Assembly (NCBI GenBank): GCA_025808875.1
Contig: CP075528.1
Coordinates: 3,222,473 to 3,286,472 of the forward strand
DNA from: Enhydrobacter sp.
GTDB taxonomy: Bacteria > Pseudomonadota > Alphaproteobacteria > Reyranellales > Reyranellaceae
Length of the DNA: 64,000 bases
Direction of reading: 5' to 3'
Part shown: in pieces, positions 35,255-44,079 of the stretch
Numbering within the stretch: position 1 is the stretch's first letter
How the letters are laid out: each line of letters starts with the position of its first letter
The notes under the pieces: model-generated
Database searches by the model: none
Told to the model about the DNA's origin: nothing
What the model saw: only the letters and a program-made list of their open reading frames with translations
Translations under genes and position numbers: made by a program

Positions 35255-36172
35255 TCAGCCGGCCTGTTTCTTCAGCGCCTCGCGATATCGCACGCGCTCG
35301 CGATAGCCGATGTAGAGGCCCGACGCGACGATCACGGCTGCGCCGACCCAGGTCCAGAAGTCGGGAAGCTCGTTGAACATGAGGTAGCCGAGGATCGCCG
35401 CGCCGAGGAGCTGGGCATAGTTGAAGGGCGAGATCACCGCCGCCGGCGCCTGGCTGTAGGCGATGGTCAAGAAGTAGTGGCCGGCACCGGCCATGATTCC
35501 CATGCCGACGAACATTGCGAGCTGCCAGTCCCACGACGGCGCAATCCATTCGAAGGGCAGCAACGGACTGGCCGCCACGGTGCCGACGATGGTGGCGAGC
35601 GTCGCCGATGCGTCGGGCCGTTCGCTCTGGCCATAACGGCGCGAGAAAAGCTGATAGAGCGCGCTGCAGATCGTGCTGCCGACGATCAGAAGCGCATGCC
35701 AATCGAAGGCGTCGGCGCCCGGCCGCACGACGATCAGGGCGCCGATGAAGCCGACGACCACGGCCGCCCAACGGCGCGGCCCGACATGCTCGCCAAGCAG
35801 CCGTGTCGACAGCGCCGTCACGATGATCGGGCTGGTCAGCGAAATCGACGCCGCGTCCGCCAGCGGCAGCACGGCGATGCCATGGAAGTAGAGGTACGAC
35901 GAAACGAACAGCAGCAGGCCACGCACGAGCTGCGTGTCGAGGCGGCGGATGCGGAACAGTTCGCGGCCCGCCGTCGGCAGGAAAATGGCCAGCATGAAGA
36001 CGAAGGCGAAGACGTAACGCGCCCAGATGACTTCGATCACCGGGAACGTCGCCGACAAGGTCTTGGACAAGGCGTTCAAGATCGAGAAGCACGACATGGC
36101 CAGGAGGATGGCGACGATGGCGCGCAGGATTCGGTCGGTCGAGCCGGTGCCGGGCGGCGGTACGCTACTCAT
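35255..36172 (-). CDS. EamA-family (DMT superfamily) permease
   Basis: A 305-residue inner-membrane protein with ten helices arranged as two five-helix EamA repeats, at about 14-150 (LRAIVAILLAMSCFS, PLADAASISLTSPIIVTALS, RWAAVVVGFIGALIVVRPG) and about 155-295 (FLTIAYSQAPAAVISPFNY, WVGAAVIVASGLYIG). The family includes metabolite exporters and S-adenosylmethionine importers; the substrate is unknown. Its ATG overlaps the stop of the truncated HlyD-like gene (ATGA), so translation is coupled to it. Last gene of the gntR-led operon. Confidence 0.88.
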   Translation of the reverse strand: MSSVPPPGTGSTDRILRAIVAILLAMSCFSILNALSKTLSATFPVIEVIWARYVFAFVFMLAIFLPTAGRELFRIRRLDTQLVRGLLLFVSSYLYFHGIAVLPLADAASISLTSPIIVTALSTRLLGEHVGPRRWAAVVVGFIGALIVVRPGADAFDWHALLIVGSTICSALYQLFSRRYGQSERPDASATLATIVGTVAASPLLPFEWIAPSWDWQLAMFVGMGIMAGAGHYFLTIAYSQAPAAVISPFNYAQLLGAAILGYLMFNELPDFWTWVGAAVIVASGLYIGYRERVRYREALKKQAG

Positions 36173-36513
36173 CGTTCCTTGCCCGTGTCCCGGGGCGCCG
36201 TCGCGCCGTCGAGCTCTTCCTGGGCATTCCTCAGCAATGCCGATTCCTGCGCACTCAGCGCGGCGCGCTGCGCGACCGCAAGCCGATGGGGCTCGGGATC
36301 GATCGTCACCAGCAAATCGCCGACCTTGACCCTCTGATTGTCGACGACGTGGACCTTGGCGACCGTACCCGTCACTTCCGGCGCGACCGCGACGAGGTCG
36401 GAGCGCACATAGGCGCCGTCGGTATAGGCGACGAAGTCGGTCACTTCATAGAGCAGGAACAAGCCGGCGATGGTGCCGCCGACGATGGCGGCGCGGCGCA
36501 CGCGGCTGTTCAT
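36169..36513 (-). CDS. Truncated HlyD/EmrA-type membrane fusion protein (N-terminal third only)
   Basis: A 114-residue protein: one membrane helix (about 6-24), then the EmrA/HlyD opening YTDGAYVRSDLVAVAP and the first half of the biotinyl-lipoyl domain (EVTGTVAKVHVVDNQRVKVG, LLVTIDPEPHR, about 44-77). About 25 residues of the first coiled-coil helix follow, then a stop. Full HlyD/EmrA proteins run to 350-400 residues, so the second lipoyl half and beta-barrel are missing. Nothing downstream continues the frame because eamA starts in the stop codon. GGGGGA upstream and the coupled stop suggest it is still translated. It may be a decaying gene or a genuine mini-protein. Confidence 0.75.
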   Translation of the reverse strand: MNSRVRRAAIVGGTIAGLFLLYEVTDFVAYTDGAYVRSDLVAVAPEVTGTVAKVHVVDNQRVKVGDLLVTIDPEPHRLAVAQRAALSAQESALLRNAQEELDGATAPRDTGKER

Positions 36514-36521
36514 GATTCCCC

Positions 36522-37652
36522 CTATTCGGCCGCCTTCGGCAGTGTTGCCTGCGGCTTGAAGGGAAGGATGGTCGAGGCCCGCGCCTCGGGCAACGGCAAC
36601 GGCGGCGGCTCGACGCCGAGCGCGCGCGCGGCGTGCCATGCCCAGCGCGGATCGAGCATGAAGGCGCGCGCATGGGCGGTGCAGTCGGCCTCGCCGTTGG
36701 CGACGATCGCCTCGGCCTGCTCGGGCTCGGTGATGATGCCGACCGCCCAGGTCTTGATGTCGGCCTCCTTGCGCACGCGCGCCGCGAAGGGCACGTGGTA
36801 GCCGGGCCCCACCGGGATCTTCTGGGCCGCGGCGTTTCCGCCGGAGCTGCAGTCGATGAAGTCGCAGCCGAGGGCCTTGAGTTGCCGCGCCGTCTCGATC
36901 GTGTCGTCTATGGTCACGCCACCTTCGACCCATTCGACGCAGGACAGTCGCACACCCAACGCCTTGTCGCGCGGCCACACCTTACGGCAGGCCTCGAACA
37001 CCTCGAGAGGGAAGCGCCGGCGCTTCTCGACCGTGCCGCCATACTCGTCGCTGCGCCGGTTGCTGATTGGCGACAGGAACTGGCTGAGCAGGTAGCCGTG
37101 TGCGCCGTGCAGCTCGACGAGGTCGAAGCCGAGACGCAGGCTGCGCGACGTCGCATCGACGAAGGCCTGCTTGATGCGCTTCAGACCCGTTCCATCGAGC
37201 GCGAGCGGTGTGTGCCACTTCGCGTCGTAGGGGATCGCCGAAGCCGACATCGTCGTCCACGGGAGATCCGGCGCATCCGCCTGGGTAAGCGGGCCCCCGC
37301 CCTTCCACGGTCGCTGCGCCGACGCCTTGCGTCCGGCATGGCCGAGCTGGATGCCCAGCTTGACGTGCGGAGTCCAGCCGCGCGCCCATTCGACGACGGG
37401 CTTCAGCGCCGCCTCGTTGTCGTCGCTGTAGAGGCCGAGGCAGCCTTGCGTGATGCGGCCGTCGCGCTCGACATGCGTCGCCTCGAAGCAGAGCAGACCC
37501 GCACCCGACATGGCGAGCGAGCCGTAGTGGACCTGATGCCAGGGCTGCGCGCTGCCATCCACCGCCGAATACTGGCACATCGGCGAGACGACGATCCGGT
37601 TGGGCAGCGTGACGCCGCCCAGGTCGACTGGCGTGAAGAGCTTCGCGGTCAT
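36522..37652 (-). CDS. Old yellow enzyme-type NADH:flavin oxidoreductase (YqjM-like)
   Basis: A 376-residue FMN-dependent ene-reductase. C26 in SPMCQYSA is the position of the redox-tuning Cys of YqjM, and H182 and H185 in LHGAHGYLLSQFLSP bind the substrate carbonyl. GHAGRKA and YGGTVEKRRRF are further OYE hallmarks. It reduces C=C bonds of enones or acts as an aromatic ring reductase; the physiological substrate is unknown. The gene sits in the same run as nudC (3 bases apart) and the HlyD-like fragment (8 bases apart). Confidence 0.92.
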   Translation of the reverse strand: MTAKLFTPVDLGGVTLPNRIVVSPMCQYSAVDGSAQPWHQVHYGSLAMSGAGLLCFEATHVERDGRITQGCLGLYSDDNEAALKPVVEWARGWTPHVKLGIQLGHAGRKASAQRPWKGGGPLTQADAPDLPWTTMSASAIPYDAKWHTPLALDGTGLKRIKQAFVDATSRSLRLGFDLVELHGAHGYLLSQFLSPISNRRSDEYGGTVEKRRRFPLEVFEACRKVWPRDKALGVRLSCVEWVEGGVTIDDTIETARQLKALGCDFIDCSSGGNAAAQKIPVGPGYHVPFAARVRKEADIKTWAVGIITEPEQAEAIVANGEADCTAHARAFMLDPRWAWHAARALGVEPPPLPLPEARASTILPFKPQATLPKAAE

Positions 37653-37655
37653 GGT

Positions 37656-38588
37656 CTATCCAGTGATCGAGGGTCCGGCCTCGTGGCCGAGCCACTCCTC
37701 GATGAGGCGGCGAGCAATCGAATCGCGGCGCGGCATGAAGAACGAGCCGTCTTTGGGCAGGTTTTCCGGCCGAAGCTCCTCGCGGCTCATCCAGCGGGCC
37801 GATTCGAGTTCGTCCTTGTTGACGTCGAAGTCGAGCGATTCGGCCTCGGCGTGAAAGCCGATCATGACCGATGCCGGGAACGGCCAAGGCTGCGAGGAGC
37901 GATAGGTCACATTCTTCAGGCGCACGCGCACCTCCTCGTAGACCTCGCGCGCGACGGCGTCCTCGAAGCTCTCGCCCGGCTCGACGAAGCCGGCGAGCGT
38001 CGAATGCATGCCGCGCGGGAAATGCTTGCTGCGGCCGAGCAGGCACTTGTCGCCATGGTGCACCAGCATGATCACCGCGGGGTCGGTGCGCGGGAAATGC
38101 TCGGTCTTGCAGTTCTCGTTGGTGCAGATGCGAACGTGGCCGCCGCGCGTTACTTTCGTGGTAGCCCCACACACGCCGCAGTAGCGGTGCCGCTTGTGCC
38201 AGTAGGTCATGCCGCGCGCATAGGCGAGGATCGAGCCCTCGCGTGCGAACAAGAGCGCGCCCACCTGGCGCAGATCGACGAACTCGCCGAGCTCGGCGAG
38301 CGGCGTGTCCTTGCCGGTGACGTCGACGGCGAAATAGGGCGTGCCGTCGACGTAGCCCAGGAAGATCTGATGATCGGCCGACGACACGACGGCCCGCGCC
38401 ATCATCCCCTGCAGGAACACCGGCTCGGGCGTGCCGCCCTTCTTGACCAGGTTTCGCTCGGTGTCGATCGGCACGAAACGCGCGGCGCCGGACGACGCCA
38501 ACTCGATCATGCGTTCTTCGTTCTCGCGCTCGTGGCTCGCCCGGTCGATCTCGGCGCTGGAATAGGGGTTTCCCGGTCTCTGTGACAT
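37656..38588 (-). CDS. nudC: NADH pyrophosphatase NudC (Nudix)
   Basis: A 310-residue enzyme that hydrolyses NAD(H) to NMN(H) and AMP and removes NAD caps from RNA. The zinc ribbon is C137, C140, C155 and C160 (YCGVCG and CTNENC), the Nudix box is GFVEPGESFEDAVAREVYEE (200-219), and SQPWPFP (232-238) is the diagnostic NudC motif. An N-terminal NUDIX-like domain covers about 1-130. ATG at 38588, 15 bases after the dehydrogenase gene. Confidence 0.94.
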   Translation of the reverse strand: MSQRPGNPYSSAEIDRASHERENEERMIELASSGAARFVPIDTERNLVKKGGTPEPVFLQGMMARAVVSSADHQIFLGYVDGTPYFAVDVTGKDTPLAELGEFVDLRQVGALLFAREGSILAYARGMTYWHKRHRYCGVCGATTKVTRGGHVRICTNENCKTEHFPRTDPAVIMLVHHGDKCLLGRSKHFPRGMHSTLAGFVEPGESFEDAVAREVYEEVRVRLKNVTYRSSQPWPFPASVMIGFHAEAESLDFDVNKDELESARWMSREELRPENLPKDGSFFMPRRDSIARRLIEEWLGHEAGPSITG

Positions 38589-38603
38589 GGCGGCAATCTG
38601 ACC

Positions 38604-41528
38604 CTAAGCGAGCGCGCGTTCCAGTACTTGTGCGACGTGTACCGCCTGACGGTCCGCGCCATCGGCGATCTGATGACGACAGGACGTGCCGTCGGCGACG
38701 ATAATCGCGTCCGGCGGCGCCTTGCGAACGGCCGGCAGCAACGACAACTCGGCCATCGCCATCGACGCCTCGTAGTGCTCGGCCTCGTAGCCGAAGCTGC
38801 CGGCCATGCCGCAGCAGCTCGACTCGATCGGCGCGACCTCGAGGCCGGGCACCAGCGACAGCGCCTCCTGCACCGCGCCCATCGCGCCAAACGCCTTCTG
38901 ATGGCAATGGCCGTGCAGCAACGCCTTCTTCTGCGGCAGAGGCACGAGGTCGAGCGCGAGCCGCTCCGCTCTCTTTTCGCGCACCAGGAATTCCTCGAAC
39001 AGCATCACGCCTTCGGCGGTGCGCCGCGCCGGCTCGCCGAGGCCGAGCGCCAGGAATTCGTCGCGCATGGTGAACAGGCAGGAGGGCTCCAGCCCGACCA
39101 CCGGTACGTCGCGCAGGATGAAGGGGTAGAGCGCCTCCAGCACCCGCATCGCCTCGCCGCGCGCGCGGTCGACCTGACCGGTCGCGAGGAAAGTGCGCCC
39201 GCAGCACAGCGCCGGCGCACCGATGGTTGGCCAGGCCACGGCGACGCGATGGCCGGCCGCCTCCAGCACGCGCCGCGCGGCGTGCAGGATCTCCGGCTCG
39301 AAATTGTTGGAGAAGGTGTCGGCGAAGATCGCGACGGTGGCGTCCCCGGCATCGACATCGGTCGTCGCGAGGAAGGTGTCGCGGCGCCAGTTCGGCAACT
39401 TGCGCTGCCTGGCAAAGCCGAGATAGGACTGGACGACCCACGCGAGGTTGAACAGCCACGGCATGCGGCGTGCCCAAGGCGCGATCTCGGGCAGGCTGCC
39501 GATCATCCTGTCGCGCCAGCTGAGCCCCTTGCTCATGCGCCGTGCCGACTTGACCTCGATCTTCATGCGCGCCATGTCGACACCGGTCGGGCAATCGCGC
39601 TTGCATCCCTTGCAGCTCACGCAAAGATCGAGAGCCCTCGCGACGTCGTTGGACAGCAGCGCATCTGGACCGAGCTGGCCTGACAGCGCGAGGCGCAACG
39701 TGTTGGCGCGGCCGCGCGTCAGGTGGATCTCGTCCCGGGTGACGCGGAAGGAGGGGCACATCGTGCCCGCGTCGAACTTCCGGCAGTGACCGTTGTTGTT
39801 GCACATCTCGGCGGCCTTGGCGAAACCGCCGGTCGGGTCGCCGCCGCTGCCGGGCTCGGAGAGGTGTTCGGTTCGGGGATCGTTCTGCACGTCCCACGCC
39901 GACCAGTCGAGCGCGGGCTTGTAATCGACGGCGCGATAGCCGGGCTTGAAGCGGAACAGCGTGCGGTCATCCATGCGGCTGGGTCGCACGATCTTGCCGG
40001 GATTGAGCCGGCCCTCGGGATCGAACGCGTCCTTGATCGCCTCGAAGGCCCTGGTGAGACGCGGGCCGAACTGCCAGCTCACCCACTCCGAGCGCACCAG
40101 CCCGTCGCCGTGCTCGCCCGAGTAGGCGCCCTTGTACTCGCGCACCAGGGCCGAGGCTTCCTCGGCGATCGCCCGCATCCTGTCGGCGCCGTCGCGGCGC
40201 ATGTCGAGGATCGGCCGCACGTGCAGGGTGCCGACGCTGGCGTGCGCGTACCAGGTGCCGCGCGTGCCGTGCTTCTCGAAGACCTGCGTGAGACGTGCCG
40301 TGTAGTCCGCCAGATGCTCCAGCGGCACGGCGCAGTCCTCAATGAAGGACACCGGTTTGCCGTCGCCTCTCATCGACATCATGATGTTGAGGCCCGCCTT
40401 GCGTACCTCCCACAGCTCGGCCTGCGGCCGCGGCTCAGGCATCTCGACCACGCTGCCGGGCAGGCCGAGATCGGCCATCAATTCGACCAGCCGCGCGAGA
40501 TCGCGCAGCTGGTCGTCGTGCTCCTCGCCGGCGAACTCGACCAGCAGGATCGCTTCGGGGGCACCAATCAAGGCCCGTTCGATCACCGGCCGGAAGGCCG
40601 GGTTTGCGCGCGCCAGCTCGATCATGGTGCGATCGACCAGCTCGACGGCGGTGGGCTTCAGCTTGACGATGTGCTGGGCCGACTCCATCGCCTTGTAGAA
40701 GGTGGGGAAGTTCACCACGCCCAGCGCTTTGTGCTTCGGCAGCAGTGCGAGCTTCAGGGTCAGCCGCTCGGTGACGGCGAGCGTGCCCTCGCTGCCCACC
40801 AGCAGGTGCGCTAGGTTCAGCGAATTGTCGGTCGTGTAGGGCCGCTCCGACTGGGGGAAGAATATGTCGAGGTTGTAGCCGCCGACGCGGCGCAGCACTT
40901 TGGGGTACATGCGCGCGATCTCCTCGCGCTCGGCGAAGGCAAGCGCCGCCGCCTTGTCGGCGATGGCGCGAACGGTGGGCGCCATGTCCTCCGGCCGCCG
41001 CGAATCGAAGCGCGCGCGCGTGCCGTCGGCCAGGACGGCGTCGATGGCAGCGACGTTGTGCACCATGTTGCCGTAGCGGATCGAGCGGCTGCCGCAGGAA
41101 TTGTTGCCGGCCATGCCGCCCAGCGTGCACTGCGCCGACGTCGAGACGTCGACCGGATACCACAGGCCGTGCGGCCGCAGCCAGGCGTTGAGCTGGTCGA
41201 GCACGACGCCGGGCTGCACCGTGACCTCGGCGCGATCCTTGTCGAAGCCGACGACCGCGCGCATGTACTTCGAGAAATCGACGACCAGCGCCTCGCCCAC
41301 CGTCTGGCCGCACTGCGAGGTGCCAGCGCCGCGCGGCAGGATCGCCGCCCCGGCATCGCGCGCCACGTCGAGCGCCAGCGCGAGGTCCGTCTCGTCGCGC
41401 GGCACGACGATGCCGACTGGCTCGACCTGGTAGATCGAAGCGTCGGTCGAATAGCGCCCGCGCGACGCTCTGTCGAACAGGACGTCGCCCTTGATGGTCC
41501 GGCGCAGGTCTTGTTCGAGCGCGCTCAC
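38604..41528 (-). CDS. FAD- and Fe-S-binding 2-hydroxyacid dehydrogenase (GlcD-GlcF / YdiJ-like)
   Basis: A 974-residue fusion. The N-terminal FAD_binding_4 domain (about 35-270) has ILPRGAGTSQCGQ and TLGGMAGNNSCGS; FAD-oxidase_C follows (about 280-540); then an Fe-S domain with CVSCKGCKRDCPTG and an upstream Cys cluster (MCNNNGHC, TMCPS); finally two CCG domains (ALCCGRTFL and SSCCGMAGSFGYE, about 740-970). This equals GlcD plus GlcF, or YdiJ. It oxidises glycolate, D-lactate or D-2-hydroxyglutarate and passes electrons toward quinone. GTG start at 41528 overlaps the gntR stop (GTGA). The exact substrate is not decided by sequence. Confidence 0.88.
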   Translation of the reverse strand: MSALEQDLRRTIKGDVLFDRASRGRYSTDASIYQVEPVGIVVPRDETDLALALDVARDAGAAILPRGAGTSQCGQTVGEALVVDFSKYMRAVVGFDKDRAEVTVQPGVVLDQLNAWLRPHGLWYPVDVSTSAQCTLGGMAGNNSCGSRSIRYGNMVHNVAAIDAVLADGTRARFDSRRPEDMAPTVRAIADKAAALAFAEREEIARMYPKVLRRVGGYNLDIFFPQSERPYTTDNSLNLAHLLVGSEGTLAVTERLTLKLALLPKHKALGVVNFPTFYKAMESAQHIVKLKPTAVELVDRTMIELARANPAFRPVIERALIGAPEAILLVEFAGEEHDDQLRDLARLVELMADLGLPGSVVEMPEPRPQAELWEVRKAGLNIMMSMRGDGKPVSFIEDCAVPLEHLADYTARLTQVFEKHGTRGTWYAHASVGTLHVRPILDMRRDGADRMRAIAEEASALVREYKGAYSGEHGDGLVRSEWVSWQFGPRLTRAFEAIKDAFDPEGRLNPGKIVRPSRMDDRTLFRFKPGYRAVDYKPALDWSAWDVQNDPRTEHLSEPGSGGDPTGGFAKAAEMCNNNGHCRKFDAGTMCPSFRVTRDEIHLTRGRANTLRLALSGQLGPDALLSNDVARALDLCVSCKGCKRDCPTGVDMARMKIEVKSARRMSKGLSWRDRMIGSLPEIAPWARRMPWLFNLAWVVQSYLGFARQRKLPNWRRDTFLATTDVDAGDATVAIFADTFSNNFEPEILHAARRVLEAAGHRVAVAWPTIGAPALCCGRTFLATGQVDRARGEAMRVLEALYPFILRDVPVVGLEPSCLFTMRDEFLALGLGEPARRTAEGVMLFEEFLVREKRAERLALDLVPLPQKKALLHGHCHQKAFGAMGAVQEALSLVPGLEVAPIESSCCGMAGSFGYEAEHYEASMAMAELSLLPAVRKAPPDAIIVADGTSCRHQIADGADRQAVHVAQVLERALA

Positions 41529-42190
41529 GGCTGCCCCATCGTCTCCATCACGGCCGCCAGCTTGGCCCGCAGGTGCTTCACCAGCAGGTCACGTAGCCTG
41601 TCGCTATCGCGGGCGGCAAGGGCGGCGACCATGGAACGGTGTTCCGCGACCGCCTTGTCCCACTTGCGGCAATTGAGATTCGACCGAAAGCGCAGCGCAT
41701 GCAGCCGCGCATTGAGCGTGCGATAGCTCTGCGTCAGCACCGGATTGCCGGCGATGGCGTTGATGCGGTCATGGATGGCCCGGTTGATGCCGTAGTATGT
41801 CGGCAGGTCGCGCCGCTCGTGAGCGACTTCCATGTCCGCCTGCAGGGTACGCAGGTCGACGATATCGCGGTCGGTGACGCGGCCCGCCGCCAGCTCGCCG
41901 GCCAGCCCCTCGAGCGACGCCATGACCTCGAACGCATGCCGCACGTCCTCGCGCGACAGCGCCACGACCTGGACGCCTCGATTGGGCAGCTGCGCCAGCA
42001 GGCCTTCGGCCGCCAGCATGCGGAAAGCCTCGCGCAGCGGCGTGCGCGAGACGCCGAGCCGTTCGCTGAGCTCACGCTCGTTGAGCCGCGCCCCCGGGGC
42101 CAACACGCCTTCGATGATCAGCGTGCGCAACCGTTCGGCGGCGGCTTCCGGCAAGGTGGTCCGCGAAATGGCGAGGGTCGAGCCGTCCAT
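41525..42190 (-). CDS. GntR-family regulator, FCD subclass
   Basis: A 221-residue repressor-type regulator. The winged helix-turn-helix spans about 10-75 (LRTLIIEGVLAPGARLNERE, LGVSRTPLREAFRMLAAEGL) and the FCD effector domain about 85-215, with the metal-binding His residues in INRAIHDRINAIAGN and VAEHRSMVAAL. FCD regulators of this kind (GlcC, LldR, PdhR relatives) respond to glycolate, lactate or other hydroxyacids, consistent with the coupled dehydrogenase gene. A good GntR-type palindrome (42202-42220) lies directly upstream. Confidence 0.9.
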   Translation of the reverse strand: MDGSTLAISRTTLPEAAAERLRTLIIEGVLAPGARLNERELSERLGVSRTPLREAFRMLAAEGLLAQLPNRGVQVVALSREDVRHAFEVMASLEGLAGELAAGRVTDRDIVDLRTLQADMEVAHERRDLPTYYGINRAIHDRINAIAGNPVLTQSYRTLNARLHALRFRSNLNCRKWDKAVAEHRSMVAALAARDSDRLRDLLVKHLRAKLAAVMETMGQP

Positions 42191-42201
42191 CTGGACTCAA
42201 G

Positions 42202-42220
42202 TTGGCATATTGTATACCAA
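42202..42220. promoter_or_regulatory. GntR/FCD operator between gntR and the aminotransferase gene
   Basis: TTGGCATATTGTATACCAA is a near-perfect palindrome (8-base arms, 7 of 8 pairs, 3-base spacer) in the 60-base space between divergent genes. FCD-type GntR proteins bind TNGTNNNACNA-like or TTGG...CCAA-like sites, and the central TATTGT/TATACC could also serve as -10 elements. Position and symmetry make it the likely autoregulatory operator controlling both directions. Confidence 0.65.
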
Positions 42221-42250
42221 ATGGAAACAGCCTCGATGGAAGGGAGCCCC

Positions 42251-43447
42251 ATGCGCTTGAACTCGCATCCCAGCGGACGGCATTTCCTGCAGATTCCCGG
42301 CCCGACCAACGTGCCCGACCGCATCCTGCGGGCGATGGATCATCCGACCATCGATCACCGCGGCCCCGAGTTCAACACGCTCGCTAAGAAGATCCTGCGC
42401 AGCGTGCGCCAAGTCTTCCAGACCCGCCAACCGGTCGTCGTCTTTCCCGCTTCCGGCACGGGCGCGTGGGAGGCCGCGCTGGTCAACACCCTCTCGCCCG
42501 GCGACCTGGTGCTGATGTGGGAGACCGGCCATTTTGCCTCGCTGTGGAAGAAGATGGCCGACCGGCTGGGCATCAAGTCGGAGTTCATGGGCGGCGACTG
42601 GCGCAAGCCGGCCGACCCCGCGGCGATCGAGAAACGACTGAAGGACGACACCGATCACGCCATCAAGGCCGTCTGCATCGTGCACAACGAGACCTCGACC
42701 GGCGTCGTCAGCGACGTCAGCGCGATCCGCCAGGCCATCGACGGCGCCAGGCATCCGGCGCTCCTCCTCGTCGACACGATCTCGTCCTTGGGATCGATCG
42801 ACTACCGCCACGACGCCTGGGGCGTCGACGTCACGGTGGCCGGCTCGCAGAAGGGCCTGATGTTGCCGCCCGGCCTCTCCTTCAATGCCGTGAGCGAGAA
42901 GGCGGTCGCGGCGTCGAAGGGCTCGAAGATGCCGAAGTCGTTCTGGAACTGGGAAGAGATGATCTCGGCCAACGCCAACGGCTGGTTCCCCTACACGCCC
43001 GCCACCAACCTCCTCTATGGCCTCAACGAGGCCTGCGACATGCTGCTGGAGGAAGGGCTCGACGCGGTGTTCGCGCGCCATGCGCGCCACGCCGAGGCGA
43101 CGCGCACGGCCGTCAAGGCCTGGGGACTGGAGATCCTGTGCAGCGACCCCGGCGCCTATTCGGGTTCGCTCACCGCGATCCTGATGCCCGAGGGCCACGA
43201 TGCCGACGCCTTCCGCAAGGTGGCGCTCGAGAACTTCAACCTGTCGCTCGGCCAGGGCCTCAGCAAGGTCGCCGGCAAGGTGTTCCGCATCGGCCATCTC
43301 GGCGACTTCAACGACCTGATGCTGATGGGCACGCTCTCGGGCGTCGAGATGGCGCTCGGGCTCGCCGGGGTGCCGCACGAGACGGGCGGGGCGCAGGCCG
43401 CCCTCACCTACCTGCGCGACACCGCGCCGGGCGCCCGGCAATCGTGA
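42251..43447 (+). CDS. Serine-glyoxylate / alanine-glyoxylate aminotransferase
   Basis: A 398-residue fold-type I PLP class V aminotransferase. PLP Lys is K201 in AGSQKGLMLPPG, VDTISSLGS (174-182) supplies the Asp that pairs with the pyridine nitrogen, and the opening QIPGPTNVPDRILRAM with DHRGPEF is characteristic of the AGXT/SgaA family. It moves an amino group from serine or alanine to glyoxylate, giving glycine. I chose the ATG at 42251, with AAGGGAG 4-6 bases before it; two upstream in-frame ATGs at 42221 and 42236 touch the operator region. Its neighbour across the operator makes a 2-oxoacid, which fits glyoxylate use. Confidence 0.9.
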   Translation: MRLNSHPSGRHFLQIPGPTNVPDRILRAMDHPTIDHRGPEFNTLAKKILRSVRQVFQTRQPVVVFPASGTGAWEAALVNTLSPGDLVLMWETGHFASLWKKMADRLGIKSEFMGGDWRKPADPAAIEKRLKDDTDHAIKAVCIVHNETSTGVVSDVSAIRQAIDGARHPALLLVDTISSLGSIDYRHDAWGVDVTVAGSQKGLMLPPGLSFNAVSEKAVAASKGSKMPKSFWNWEEMISANANGWFPYTPATNLLYGLNEACDMLLEEGLDAVFARHARHAEATRTAVKAWGLEILCSDPGAYSGSLTAILMPEGHDADAFRKVALENFNLSLGQGLSKVAGKVFRIGHLGDFNDLMLMGTLSGVEMALGLAGVPHETGGAQAALTYLRDTAPGARQS

Positions 43448-44079
43448 TGCGCCTCTACGTCACGCCGGCCTCGCCCTGGGTCCGGCGCGTCAGGGTGTGC
43501 ATCCTCGAGCTGGGCATCGAGGACCGCTTCGAGTTCGTACAAACACGGTGGCCGCACAGCTGGGGGACGCAGACGGTCGCCATGCCGGCCGACTTCACGG
43601 CCGCCACGCCCGTCCTGCGCATTCCCACGCTCGTCGCCGATGACGTGACTCTCACCGACTCCCATGCGATCTGCGACTACCTGAACGACAGGTTCGGCGG
43701 ATTCCGACTGCTGCCGCGCGACGGCGAGGCGCGATGGCAGGTGCTGCCGGTCGTCGCGATCGCGAACGCGATCCTGGAGGCGCAGATCATGCGCCGCGCC
43801 GAGACCTTGCGCCCCGACAACGAGCGCTCGCACGACTTCATCGCCAAGATGCGCGACCGGCAGCATCGCTGCTTCGCCGCGCTGGAAGGGGAGTTGCCCC
43901 GCTTCGCCGCTTCATTCGACCTGGCCCAGATCACTGCCGCCATCGCCTGCGGCTACGACGATTGGCGCTACGGGCCGGACTGGCGGGCGACCGCCCCACG
44001 GCTGGCCGCCTGGTACGACGGGATCGCGCGGCGGCCGTCGATGCAGGCGACGCAACCGTCGGAAACACCGCAGAGCTAA
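43447..44079 (+). CDS. Glutathione S-transferase family protein
   Basis: A 210-residue GST. The thioredoxin-fold N-terminal domain (about 1-78) has [17 protein letters not shown], the cis-Pro segment VLRIPTLV and the glutathione-binding DSHAICDYL (Asp-Ser). The all-helical C-terminal domain (about 88-200) contains the family cap [14 protein letters not shown]. An Ser in ASPWVRR replaces a Cys or Tyr at the usual catalytic position, so it is a Ser-type or noncatalytic GST. ATG 43447 overlaps the aminotransferase stop (TGATG), so it may be translated together. Its end overlaps the convergent dppF-like gene by 4 bases. Confidence 0.85.
   Translation: MRLYVTPASPWVRRVRVCILELGIEDRFEFVQTRWPHSWGTQTVAMPADFTAATPVLRIPTLVADDVTLTDSHAICDYLNDRFGGFRLLPRDGEARWQVLPVVAIANAILEAQIMRRAETLRPDNERSHDFIAKMRDRQHRCFAALEGELPRFAASFDLAQITAAIACGYDDWRYGPDWRATAPRLAAWYDGIARRPSMQATQPSETPQS

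Noticed and set aside
36982..39897. A 971-codon open frame on the minus strand overlapping the dehydrogenase, nudC and OYE genes.
   Set aside because: The composition is Arg-rich and it runs in another frame of the same strand through three genes with strong motifs; no domain is visible.
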